Part shown: in pieces, positions 56,687 through 64,000 of the stretch
Position numbering within the stretch: position 1 is the stretch's first letter
How the letters are laid out: every line of letters begins with the position of its first letter
Assembly (NCBI RefSeq): GCF_000331735.1
Contig: NC_020126.1
Coordinates: forward strand, 3,162,001-3,226,000
Length of the DNA stretch: 64,000 bases
Direction of reading: 5' to 3'
Origin: Myxococcus stipitatus DSM 14675
GTDB lineage: Bacteria > Myxococcota > Myxococcia > Myxococcales > Myxococcaceae
Notes under the pieces: model-generated
Told to the model about the DNA's origin: nothing
Databases searched by the model: none
What the model saw: only the letters and a program-made list of their open reading frames with translations
Position numbers and translations under genes: made by a program

Positions 56687-58252
56687 ATGACCTTGCTTCC
56701 CTTGTCACTCCTGGTGCTCGCCACGGCGCCCCAGGTCTCCTCCGTCGTTGTCCATCCAGACCATGCCCAGGTGACACGCACGAGTGTCGTGACGTGCCGA
56801 GGGGCCACCACCGCCGTCTTCGAGCACCTCCCCGCGGATATCTCCCGCGAGAGCTTTCAGGCCCGTGCCTCGGGGGCCAGCCTGGAGGGGCTCAGTGCGG
56901 AGTTCCAGCCTCTCGACAAGGAGACGGCTCCCGAGCGAGAGAAGTGGGAGGCGAAAGAGCTCGCGCTGCGCCAGGAGAAGTCTGTCCAGGAAGCGGCCGT
57001 GGCCCAGGTCGCGGAGCTGGAGCGGTTGGCGCAAGGCTACACGGACGTGGCCGTGGCCCAGATCTCCCGGGAGATGACAGGGGCGCGACCCGACACCCGC
57101 ACCTGGGGCTCGGCCTTCGATGCGGCATTGTCGGTGCGGCTGCGCGGGGTGCAGGAGAAGTCCGCGCTCGCGGCGAAGCAGCGCGACCTTCAGCGTCGGC
57201 GTGACGAAATCGAGATGGAGCTGGCGCGCCTGAAGACTCGGGCGAACGCGGGCGAGCACCGCGTGGAGGTCCGTCTGGCCTGCCCCGAGGGCACGCAGGC
57301 TCGGGTAGAGCTGTCCTATCTGGTGGCCGGTGCGTCGTGGACACCGGTCCATGAGGCGCGCGCGGACGAGGCTGGAGGCGTGGTGCACCTGACGTCCTTC
57401 GCCACGGTGCGCCAGGTGACGGGAGAGGACTGGACGGGGGCGAAGCTGTTTGTCTCCACGGCTCGGCCCAGCGAGGACGCCACGCCGCCCGAGTTCGCGC
57501 CGCTGCTCGTCACGGCGACTCAGCGGCCTCGGGAGCGGAAGGTCCTGGTCCCCACGTTGGAATCCCAGAACCACGTCCCGACGAGCGCCTCGGTGCCGCC
57601 GTCCCAGGGTGACGGCCTGGATGTCTTGTCCCAGGGCGTCTCCGTGCAGTGGGCGGTGAAGGAAGCGACGTCGGTGCTCGGTGATGGCACCGCGGTGCGC
57701 GTGCTCCTGGGACGCCACCGCCTTCCGGCGGAGTTCTCCTGGCGCACGGTGCCCAAGCTTCGGCCCGTGGTCTTCCGGGTGGCACAGCTGGCCAACACCA
57801 CGCCGTTCCCCTTGCTGCCGGGGAAGGTCAGCGTCTTCAGCGACAAGGCCTTCCTGGGGAGCCAATCCCTGGAGCGTGTGGAGAAGGGGATGCCCTTCGA
57901 GCTGACCTTCGGCCTGGACGAAGGCCTGCGCGTGAAGCGGAGCACCGTGGATGAGGAGGTCCAATCCAAGGGCCTCTTCGGGGGCAAGCAGCGCTTCCGC
58001 TACGTCTACCGCTTCGAGCTCGCGAACCTGCGGGCGAAAGCGGAGACCGTCGTGCTCTCCGAGCACATCCCCGTCTCCGAGCTGGAGGACGTGAAGGTGG
58101 AAGTGGAGCCCACGACGACGATGGGCTTCACGGTGGGGAAGGAGGACGGGCTCGCCGTCTGGAAACTGGCGCTCGCGCCAGGTGAGAAGCGCACCGTGGA
58201 GCTCGCTTTCCACGTGGATGCGCCCTCCAGCTACAGCACCTTGGGGATGTAG
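56687..58252 (+). CDS. MuiA/DUF4139 family protein
   Basis: A 521-residue exported protein with a short signal (LSLLVLATAP). It shows the family order without an insert: SVVVHPDHAQVTRTSVV (DUF4140), a helical coiled coil at about 85-190 (KSALAAKQRDLQRRRDEIEMELARLKTR), then DUF4139 with VELSYLVAGASWTPVHEARAD, TGEDWTGAKLFVSTARPS and the C-terminal RYVYRFELANLRAKAETVVL, KRTVELAFHVDAP. It is the direct neighbour and paralogue of the preceding gene, only 10 bases between, so they are surely co-transcribed and probably form a pair of envelope proteins. Confidence 0.85.
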   Translation: MTLLPLSLLVLATAPQVSSVVVHPDHAQVTRTSVVTCRGATTAVFEHLPADISRESFQARASGASLEGLSAEFQPLDKETAPEREKWEAKELALRQEKSVQEAAVAQVAELERLAQGYTDVAVAQISREMTGARPDTRTWGSAFDAALSVRLRGVQEKSALAAKQRDLQRRRDEIEMELARLKTRANAGEHRVEVRLACPEGTQARVELSYLVAGASWTPVHEARADEAGGVVHLTSFATVRQVTGEDWTGAKLFVSTARPSEDATPPEFAPLLVTATQRPRERKVLVPTLESQNHVPTSASVPPSQGDGLDVLSQGVSVQWAVKEATSVLGDGTAVRVLLGRHRLPAEFSWRTVPKLRPVVFRVAQLANTTPFPLLPGKVSVFSDKAFLGSQSLERVEKGMPFELTFGLDEGLRVKRSTVDEEVQSKGLFGGKQRFRYVYRFELANLRAKAETVVLSEHIPVSELEDVKVEVEPTTTMGFTVGKEDGLAVWKLALAPGEKRTVELAFHVDAPSSYSTLGM

Positions 58253-58312
58253 CGGAGGTGCTCGTGGAGGAGGCACCGCCGGGAGTCGGTGTCTCCTCCT
58301 CGAGCAGTTGTT

Positions 58313-59068
58313 TCACCCTTGCAGGAAGGGCTTGCCGCTCAGGGCCAGCTTCATGAGCTTGTGGAAGTCCACCTGGAGGACGCCGAAATCAGCGTCCTCG
58401 TCCTCCGGGAGGACGGCCTTGGGCGAAACGTGGGAGAGCAGCTCCTGGTACTTCTTGCTCTTGGGGCTGGGGTCCCAGAGGTCGAAGAAGTTCGACGCCT
58501 CGTTCTTCACGATGCGGACCCCGTGGTTGGAGGACACCGCGAGCAGCGCCCGCAGCGTTCCATTCACCCCGAGCTCGCCGGCCTCGTAGGCACAGCACAC
58601 CAGGTCCGCCTCCAGGTCCCCGTTGACGAGGAGCCACCCCTCTCCGCCCGCGACACACGCCTGGAGGTGGCCTCCCACCACCAACGTCCCGCCCTCACCC
58701 ACCAGCACCGTCCGCGCCTCCACGTTGCCCAGGACGACCAGCGTGGAGTCGACGATGAGCTTTCCCTCGACGTGCAGGTCGCCCGTGACGAGCCGGGACT
58801 CCGTCACGTCGAGCTTCTTGATGCGCTTGGAGGAAGGCGCCTCGGTGGCCGCGTCGCGCAGGAGCAGGGCCAGGGGATAGGCGGAGACGGGATGCGTCAA
58901 CCCCTCGACCAACTCCGACGCCGAGGCGCCCGCCGCCTTCTTCAAGTCCTTGGCGAGGGAGGACAGCAGCGACTCCCCCTCCAGCTTCTTGAGCAGGCGG
59001 TTCTTCGTCAGCGCCGCGGGAGGGGACTTGAGCTTCGAGGAGAGTTCCTTGCCAGTCGGAGCGGTCAT
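58313..59068 (-). CDS. Beta-helix-like protein of unknown function
   Basis: A 251-residue protein without signal or membrane segment. The centre is a run of short strands and turns (TGDLHVEGKLIVDSTLVVLGNVEARTVLVGEGGTLVVGGHL, GWLLVNGDLEADLV, GELGVNGTLRALLAV) typical of a right-handed beta helix as in polymer-forming bactofilin-like proteins. The N-terminus (KELSSKLKSPPAALTKNRLLKKLEG) is helical and basic and the C-terminus acidic. I see no exact bactofilin match, so a cytoskeletal role is only a possibility. It lies downstream of the SDR gene on the same strand. Confidence 0.6.
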   Translation of the reverse strand: MTAPTGKELSSKLKSPPAALTKNRLLKKLEGESLLSSLAKDLKKAAGASASELVEGLTHPVSAYPLALLLRDAATEAPSSKRIKKLDVTESRLVTGDLHVEGKLIVDSTLVVLGNVEARTVLVGEGGTLVVGGHLQACVAGGEGWLLVNGDLEADLVCCAYEAGELGVNGTLRALLAVSSNHGVRIVKNEASNFFDLWDPSPKSKKYQELLSHVSPKAVLPEDEDADFGVLQVDFHKLMKLALSGKPFLQG

Positions 59069-59117
59069 CCCCGGATTGGGGCCCGGGGGCCTTCCGCGTG
59101 TCAAATCGGGCGGGGAC

Positions 59118-60689
59118 TCACCAGGACGTGGGACGGTAGTCCTTGAAGAAGTTGCCCCACGAGAAGTGGCCGGAGTTCTCCGCGGTCATGACGGGGTCCA
59201 CCACCCGCGCGGCGCCATCGACGATGTCCAGCGGCGGCTGGAAGTCGAGGTCCTTCACCTTGCGCTCGGAGAACAGCGCCGGGTCCTCGTCGGTGACCCA
59301 GCCGGTGTCCGCCGCGTTCATGTAGATGCGGTCCTTCGCGTAGTCCGCGGCGGACGTCAGCGTCATCATGTTCAGCGCGGCCTTCGCCATGTTGGTGTGC
59401 GGGTGCCGGTCCGTCTTCGTCCCGCGCGAGAAGCTGCCCTCCATCGCCGACACGTTGACGATGTGGCCGGGCGTGGTGCGGTTGCGCATCATCAGCGGCT
59501 TGAGCTTGCCGCAGAGGATGAAGGGCGCCACCGCGTTCACCAGGTGCACCTCCAGCATCTCCGCCGTGGACACGTCCGCCAGCTTCATCCGCCACGAGTT
59601 CATGTCGCGCAGGTCCACCTGCTGCTCGTCCGCGTCCAGCCGGCCCGCGGGGAACAGCGCGCTCGTGTCGCCTTCCTGCTCCAGCGCGTAGGGCAGGAGC
59701 GACAGCGCGGCGGCGGAGTGGATGCCCAGCGCCGGGTCGCTGCTGCGCCACGTCGTGGTGAGCGACGAGGTCTCCACCTCACCCGTGCCGAGCAGGGGGC
59801 TCACCGCGGCGATACAGGCCCGGTGTCCGGCGAGCAGCGGCCGCGCGGCCTCCGGCAGCTCGTGGAACTGGCGCAGCTCTCCGTCGAGCAGGTGCGCGTA
59901 GAAGCCCGGAGGCCGGCGCACGGTCTGCGCCGCGTTGTTGATGAGGATGTCCAGCCGCTGGTGCGTCTGCTCCACGTACTTCGCGAAGAGCTCCACGCTG
60001 GGCGCGTGACGCAGGTCCAGCCCGTGGATGTGCAGGCGGTGGGACCAGTCGGCGAAGTCGGGCTCCTGCAGGTAGCGCCGGGCCGAGTCCTGGGGGAAGC
60101 GGGTGGTCGCGATGACGGTGGCGCCCGAGCGCAGCAACATCAGCGACGCCTGGAAGCCAATCTTCACGCGCGCGCCGGTGATGAGCGCGACCTTGCCGTC
60201 CAGCGAGGCGCGCTGGGTCCGCTTCGCGTAGTTGAAGTCCGCGCACTCGGTGCACATCGAATCGTAGAAGTAGTGCAGCCGCTTGAACTCGACCTTGCAC
60301 ACGTAGCACTTGCGCGGCTTCTCGAGCTCCCGCTCGGGGGCATCCACCGGCGGCGGGGCGGGGAGCAGGGGCACCGTGAAGACCGGGGCCTGGCGCATGG
60401 TGCGAATCCGGGTCGAGGCGACGACAATCCGGTCCTTCGCCTGCTTCTCCTCGCGGCGCTCACGCCGGAGGGCCTTGTCCATGCGCTTCTTGGTGACGCG
60501 GTCCGGGTACACCACGCGGCTGGCGGCCTGGACCAGGGCCAGCTTCTCGTCTTCCGGGAGCCGCGCCAGCAGGACGCGGTTCTCCGCGATGGCCTCCAGG
60601 AGGCGGGTGCACAGGCGCACCTCGTCCAGCGAGAGGGACGACGGGGTGTTCGAGGGGAGTGCGGGCGACGAGGTCTCAGCGTCCTTCAT
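59118..60689 (-). CDS. SDR family oxidoreductase with N-terminal zinc-finger-like domain
   Basis: A 523-residue cytoplasmic enzyme. Residues 1-125 are helical, then CYVC (about 129-132) and CTEC (about 147-150) form a zinc-finger-like unit. The Rossmann part follows: VALITGARVKIG (TGxxxxIG nucleotide motif), ATTRFP, LDLRHAP, LDILINNAAQT, HIVNVSAMEG with the catalytic Ser region, and HPHTNMAKAALN. The Lys of the YxxxK pair is present but its Tyr position is Thr. Two-domain SDRs of this type exist in other bacteria; the cofactor is probably NAD(P) and the substrate unknown. It is followed by the beta-helix gene after 49 bases. Confidence 0.8.
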   Translation of the reverse strand: MKDAETSSPALPSNTPSSLSLDEVRLCTRLLEAIAENRVLLARLPEDEKLALVQAASRVVYPDRVTKKRMDKALRRERREEKQAKDRIVVASTRIRTMRQAPVFTVPLLPAPPPVDAPERELEKPRKCYVCKVEFKRLHYFYDSMCTECADFNYAKRTQRASLDGKVALITGARVKIGFQASLMLLRSGATVIATTRFPQDSARRYLQEPDFADWSHRLHIHGLDLRHAPSVELFAKYVEQTHQRLDILINNAAQTVRRPPGFYAHLLDGELRQFHELPEAARPLLAGHRACIAAVSPLLGTGEVETSSLTTTWRSSDPALGIHSAAALSLLPYALEQEGDTSALFPAGRLDADEQQVDLRDMNSWRMKLADVSTAEMLEVHLVNAVAPFILCGKLKPLMMRNRTTPGHIVNVSAMEGSFSRGTKTDRHPHTNMAKAALNMMTLTSAADYAKDRIYMNAADTGWVTDEDPALFSERKVKDLDFQPPLDIVDGAARVVDPVMTAENSGHFSWGNFFKDYRPTSW

Positions 60690-60807
60690 TCCGCCGGTGA
60701 ATATCCCGGAGGGGGGCGCGAAGAAAGGTCCACCGTGAGGAGCCCGCTCGAAGGGTGCGGGGCCCGCCCGGTTGCCTGGGGGGCCCTGCCTTGGGACGGT
60801 GGGTGTC

Positions 60808-61641
60808 TCAGCGCCAGACGACCCGGCCGCTCCCCCGCCGACGGATTTCGTCCCGGGTGGCGTGGCCCCACAGCTCCACGTCTCCGGACGACTCGTGCAC
60901 CACGACGACGGAGCCGCCCTCCACCGTGGCCTGGACGTCACCGGAGCCCTGGGCGACCAGGTCCAGGTCCACCGTGCGCAGCGCGCGGGCATCCAGGTCG
61001 CCGCTGCCCTCCAGGCGCGCGCCCAGCCGGCGCGTCGTGCCTTCCAGGGTCATGTCGCCGGAGCCCTCGTTGCGGGCCTGCACGTTGTTCGCGCTGCCCT
61101 TCCAGCTCAGCTCCCCCGAGCCGGAGATGGACAGCTCCACGGCTTCAGAGGCCCCTGGGGTGCACAGGGCCATGCGGCCGGAGCCCTCCAGTCGCGCCTC
61201 CAGGCGGTGGGCCGCGCCGCAGTAGCGCAGCGTCCCGGAGCCCTCCATGCGCAGCCGGACGTGCTCGGTGGGCTGGTTGGCGAAGCCCTCGGCGGTGAGG
61301 GCACCGGAGCCATCCAGGGTGGCCTCCCTCAAGCGGGGGAGGGTGACCTCCACGCGGGCGGGGCCCCTGGGGTGGATGTTGCCATCGGTGGTGATGACCA
61401 GCTTCGAGTCGGGCCCCATGAACGTGCGGACGTTGTCCTGGAGGTTCGAGTCGACGGTGACCTTCACGGTGGTCGTCTCGCCCTCGCGGACGATGATGTC
61501 CAAGGAGCCCTCGTGGGTGATGGCCTGGGCCTCGCCCACATTGCGTTCCTCGGTGACGGTGTCGCCGTTGCCGTTCTCGACGGGGTCACAGCCCGCAGCC
61601 AGGAATACCGACAGCAGTCCCAGGGTCGCGCGCTTCCACAT
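60808..61641 (-). CDS. DUF2807 (GIN domain) lipoprotein
   Basis: A 277-residue lipoprotein (lipobox FLAAGCDP). The mature part is the head-GIN/DUF2807 type: VGEAQAITHEGSLDIIV, VKVTVDSNLQDNVRT, KLVITTD, and then repeated short strands with EGSG/DGSG/QGSG turns (ATLDGSGALTAEG, LRMEGSGTLRYCG, ARLEGSGRMAL, RNEGSGDMTLEG, ARLEGSGDLDA, VAQGSGDVQA) that build a beta-helix-like stack. Family function is unknown; it is often found in envelope contexts. A strong GGAAGG site precedes the ATG. It is 53 bases downstream of the phosphotransferase gene. Confidence 0.85.
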   Translation of the reverse strand: MWKRATLGLLSVFLAAGCDPVENGNGDTVTEERNVGEAQAITHEGSLDIIVREGETTTVKVTVDSNLQDNVRTFMGPDSKLVITTDGNIHPRGPARVEVTLPRLREATLDGSGALTAEGFANQPTEHVRLRMEGSGTLRYCGAAHRLEARLEGSGRMALCTPGASEAVELSISGSGELSWKGSANNVQARNEGSGDMTLEGTTRRLGARLEGSGDLDARALRTVDLDLVAQGSGDVQATVEGGSVVVVHESSGDVELWGHATRDEIRRRGSGRVVWR

Positions 61642-61694
61642 GGTCCTTCCTCCCTCTCTCATGGGGAGTGGAACACCGCGTGGAGCGGAATCTG

Positions 61695-62528
61695 TCACTG
61701 GCTTCGGTGGAGCTCGGCCAGGGCGAGCTCGGCGACGTGGCGGTCGACGTCGGCGCTGTCACCGTCGCTGAGGAACCAGACGGCGGACAGTCCCGCCCAG
61801 GCGACAATCCACCGCAGGAGCCGGGTTCGCTCCAGGCCGGAGTGCTCCAGGACGATGTCCAGGCGTCGACGGAAGCGCTCGGGAAGCGTGGCGACAGGGG
61901 GCGAGGTGTCGGGGGCGCCGACGTCGGGGTTGCAGAACAGGTTCGCGTAGTCGAAGCCGCGCTCGCCGAGGAGGCGCTTGGGGTCGATGACGAGCCAGCC
62001 GCGCTCGCCGAAGTCGAGGACGTTGTCGTGGTGGATGTCGCCGTGCAGCGGGCGCACGTCCTGGGGATGGGCCAGGAGGTCGCGTGCGGCTTGGGCGGAG
62101 TGGGTCAGCCAGCCGCCGTGGGTGACCGCGGCGGGTTCGAGTCCGCGGAACCACACGTTCAGCGGGACGAGCTCGGGGAGGGGCTTGGGGCGGGGCGTGT
62201 GAATCGCGGCGATGGCGTCGCAGAGGATGCGGGTGGCCTCGTCATCGTGGCCGGTGCGGGCGAGCTCGGAGAGGGAGCGGTCTCCTCGGGCACGTTCGAG
62301 GAGGAGGGCCTCGTCGGAGGATTCGAGGACGCGTGCGGCGCCCTGGCCTTCCCACCAGGTCATGAGCAGGCCGCCGAATTTCTCCTCAGGGTGCTGGGAG
62401 ACCTTCAGCATGGCGGCCTGGCCGCGCCAGCGGACGGGGAGGAGCCGTGAGCCCCAGGTGGTGATGGGCTCGCCGTCGGGTGTCAGGCTCCAGCGGGTCA
62501 GGTACGCGTCGAACATGGAGAGGTTCAT
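61695..62528 (-). CDS. APH(6)-type aminoglycoside/hydroxyurea kinase family phosphotransferase
   Basis: A 277-residue cytoplasmic kinase. The ATP-dependent phosphotransferase motifs are the catalytic loop RPLHGDIHHDNVLDFG (Brenner type HGD..xxN) and WLVIDPKRLLGERGFDYANLFCNP, where Asp binds metal. The overall pattern (SRLLPVRWRGQAAMLKVSQHPEEKFGGLLMTWWEGQGAARVLES) is that of the streptomycin 6-phosphotransferase/hydroxyurea resistance group. It may act on an aminoglycoside or another hydroxylated metabolite; a resistance role is not established. It starts 29 bases after the TPR-like gene and may be in its operon. Confidence 0.8.
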   Translation of the reverse strand: MNLSMFDAYLTRWSLTPDGEPITTWGSRLLPVRWRGQAAMLKVSQHPEEKFGGLLMTWWEGQGAARVLESSDEALLLERARGDRSLSELARTGHDDEATRILCDAIAAIHTPRPKPLPELVPLNVWFRGLEPAAVTHGGWLTHSAQAARDLLAHPQDVRPLHGDIHHDNVLDFGERGWLVIDPKRLLGERGFDYANLFCNPDVGAPDTSPPVATLPERFRRRLDIVLEHSGLERTRLLRWIVAWAGLSAVWFLSDGDSADVDRHVAELALAELHRSQ

Positions 62529-62557
62529 GGCCCGCTCACGCCGCGAGTCGAGTGTGT

Positions 62558-64000
62558 TCAGGGTGTGGGGGGCTGAGGAGCGTTGGTCGGAGGTGGCCAG
62601 CTCCTCAGGTTCTTCATGCGCTCGTCGCATTTGAGGAGGTACTTGTTGGCCTGGGCCACACACTTCTTCGCGATGGCTTCCTCCGGGCTGTCCGCAGCAG
62701 TGCCCTGGCCCGAGGTCTGTTTGCCCAGTGCCGCGAGGTGTCCAGAGTGCCGAGTCATCTGTTCGGCGAGCCACCCCTTGGCTTTGTGGGCCTGTTCCAT
62801 GAGTTGAGTGGCTGGATCCGCGAGAGTCGAGAGGGCCTTGCCCGCCTCCCAGGCGTCCTTCTCTGCTTGCTCCCGGAGTTGATGGGCCGCGGTCACCGCG
62901 CAGTTGTGGATGGCTTCTCCGTAGTAGGGCGGAACCACATCGCCAGCCAGAGCGATGGCCAACCAGAGTTGCCTGATGCCCTCTTCGGGCTTCTTGAGAG
63001 GCCCACCGAGAAGCTTGCCCAACGCGAGCCCGGCGGAGTGCAGGTGCGGTGCCGCGCGGCGATAGCAAGAGGCGGCCTTCTCGTGCTCGGGGGCGGGCAG
63101 TGCCGCATGGAAGTGACCGAGTTCCTCGTTCAGTTCGGGATCATCCGCGTCAATCAACTGTGCATGGCTCAGCACCCGCTCGGCCGCGGTGCTCCACCCG
63201 TCGTCCTTCAGGTCTCGGTACGCTCGCGCGAGCTTCACATGTGCGGCCAGCAGATCTGGGACGTAGATGATGCCGCGCTCCAACAACCGGATGCCGTGCC
63301 TCCGGCCGCCAAGCTCGAGGTGCCTCCTGCCGACGCTGTAGAGCGCGTATCCGCGTGCGTGCTGGTAGTCGACGGGGGTGACGCCTTCTACCTGCTGGTC
63401 CTGGAGAAAGAACTCTTCGAACTCTTTCTGAAGGGCCTCGATCTTCTCCATGCGCACGCCCGCTGTGGACTTCGTCGCCTTTCGGGAGCGCTCGCTCAAG
63501 TGGAGGGACGTACAGAGGTCGAGCATCGAGGCCTTGGCATCGACACCCAACTTGTCCTTGCGTTGCGCCACCTTCTCCAAGGCATCGAAGGCACTCTGGA
63601 GTTGATTCTCCTCGCCGCACTGAAGGTCGAGCAGGGCCTTGTGGTACTGGAGCTCCGCCTGCTCCAGCGCATCCTTGCTCCCCTTGAGCTCGGCGAGCAG
63701 TGCGCGGGACTTCTCCGTCGCGCCGAGTTTTCGTTGGACGATGGCCAGCAACAAGATGGCCGGCCTCATGCTGGGGTCCAGCCCCAGTGCGCGCTGGAGG
63801 CCATCGCGAGCGACCGTGAGACCCTTCTTCAAGGCTTCGGGAGAGGTGGCCTGGCTCAGGGTCTCCAGGGCTTCGCGGTAGGCCAGGAACGCATCCACGT
63901 TCTGGGTAGGCGGGTGAGGCAGGACCGTGAAGGCGAGCATGTATGCGAGCTTCCGGAACGCCTGGTAGAGCGCGGGGGCATCGGTCCCCGCCGACGTGAC
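62558..64000 (-). CDS. TPR-like repeat protein, N-terminus outside window
   Basis: The frame stays open to the right edge, so the start is not in the window; at least 480 residues are present. The protein is almost fully helical with repeat-type helices (ARDGLQRALGLDPSMRPAILLLAIVQRKL, AELQYHKALLDLQCGE, RHLELGGRRHGIRLLERGIIYVPDLLAAHVKLARAYRDL, ASCYRRAAPHLHSAGLAL), as in tetratricopeptide-like scaffolds. There is no obvious catalytic motif. TPR proteins usually mediate protein complexes. It precedes the APH-like kinase gene by 29 bases. Confidence 0.7.
   Translation of the reverse strand, partial: VTSAGTDAPALYQAFRKLAYMLAFTVLPHPPTQNVDAFLAYREALETLSQATSPEALKKGLTVARDGLQRALGLDPSMRPAILLLAIVQRKLGATEKSRALLAELKGSKDALEQAELQYHKALLDLQCGEENQLQSAFDALEKVAQRKDKLGVDAKASMLDLCTSLHLSERSRKATKSTAGVRMEKIEALQKEFEEFFLQDQQVEGVTPVDYQHARGYALYSVGRRHLELGGRRHGIRLLERGIIYVPDLLAAHVKLARAYRDLKDDGWSTAAERVLSHAQLIDADDPELNEELGHFHAALPAPEHEKAASCYRRAAPHLHSAGLALGKLLGGPLKKPEEGIRQLWLAIALAGDVVPPYYGEAIHNCAVTAAHQLREQAEKDAWEAGKALSTLADPATQLMEQAHKAKGWLAEQMTRHSGHLAALGKQTSGQGTAADSPEEAIAKKCVAQANKYLLKCDERMKNLRSWPPPTNAPQPPTP

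Noticed and set aside
57480..57560. VTATQRPRERK in the second MuiA-like protein resembling a TonB-box/plug start
   Set aside because: It is a single short match in a variable linker with no carboxypeptidase-regulatory module or plug around it, so chance is likely.

Overview
The window is high-GC chromosomal DNA that reads like a myxobacterium of the Myxococcus/Corallococcus/Pyxidicoccus type. This is inferred from the strongly G/C-ending codons, the very high share of secreted lipoproteins and hydrolases, a Myxococcus-type cysteine-rich repeat joined to EGF repeats, an Oar-like TonB-receptor segment, and many short divergent or convergent single-gene units. I see no rRNA, tRNA, IS element, prophage or CRISPR array. 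About 48 protein genes fill the window, usually with short gaps, and several convergent or 3' gaps carry perfect GC-rich inverted repeats that look like terminators.

Region by region. 1-8.2 kb: the start of a CoA ester lyase, an erythromycin-esterase-like lipoprotein, a large surface heparinase-like lyase with Ig modules, an Rnl2-type RNA ligase, and a small three-gene minus-strand unit containing a TIM-barrel protein. 8.5-10.6 kb: membrane pyrophosphatase (hppA). 11-20 kb: extracellular and envelope proteins, namely a trypsin-like protease, an AsmA protein, a lipoprotein esterase, a di-haem cytochrome c peroxidase, and a tightly coupled M57 metalloprotease/serine protease pair. 20-24.6 kb: an AraC regulator with a DUF3703 gene, an unknown protein, an M28 aminopeptidase-like protein and a DUF488 protein. 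24.9-28.2 kb: two secreted alpha/beta hydrolases in tandem. 28.2-31.1 kb: three uncharacterised genes, one of them a 542-residue protein that may be an enzyme-type effector. 31.2-36.5 kb: an M48 membrane protease, a triplicated cysteine-rich lipoprotein, two small secreted proteins and the tail of a broken esterase related to the one at 14.3 kb. 36.6-43.6 kb: a PNGase A-like glycosidase, a helix-hairpin-helix lipoprotein, a zinc-ribbon J-domain protein and an FG-GAP surface lipoprotein. 43.8-49.3 kb: DinB-like protein, SUV3-like RNA helicase, a beta-barrel protein and a GapN-like aldehyde dehydrogenase. 49.7-54.4 kb: an Ala/Gly-rich unknown protein, an EGF-repeat lipoprotein with a 123-bp tandem repeat, and a polyphosphate kinase 2. 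54.5-64 kb: two adjacent MuiA/DUF4139 proteins, the first carrying an inserted Oar-like segment, then a run of minus-strand genes (beta-helix protein, zinc-finger SDR, DUF2807 lipoprotein, APH(6)-like kinase, TPR-like protein).

Taken together this is an accessory, predation- and envelope-oriented part of the chromosome: secreted proteases, esterases and glycan-active enzymes next to a few housekeeping enzymes of pyrophosphate, polyphosphate and RNA metabolism. The best leads are the MuiA/Oar chimera (54.5 kb), the PNGase A homologue (36.6 kb), the uncharacterised 28-31 kb locus, and the truncated esterase at 35.7 kb.
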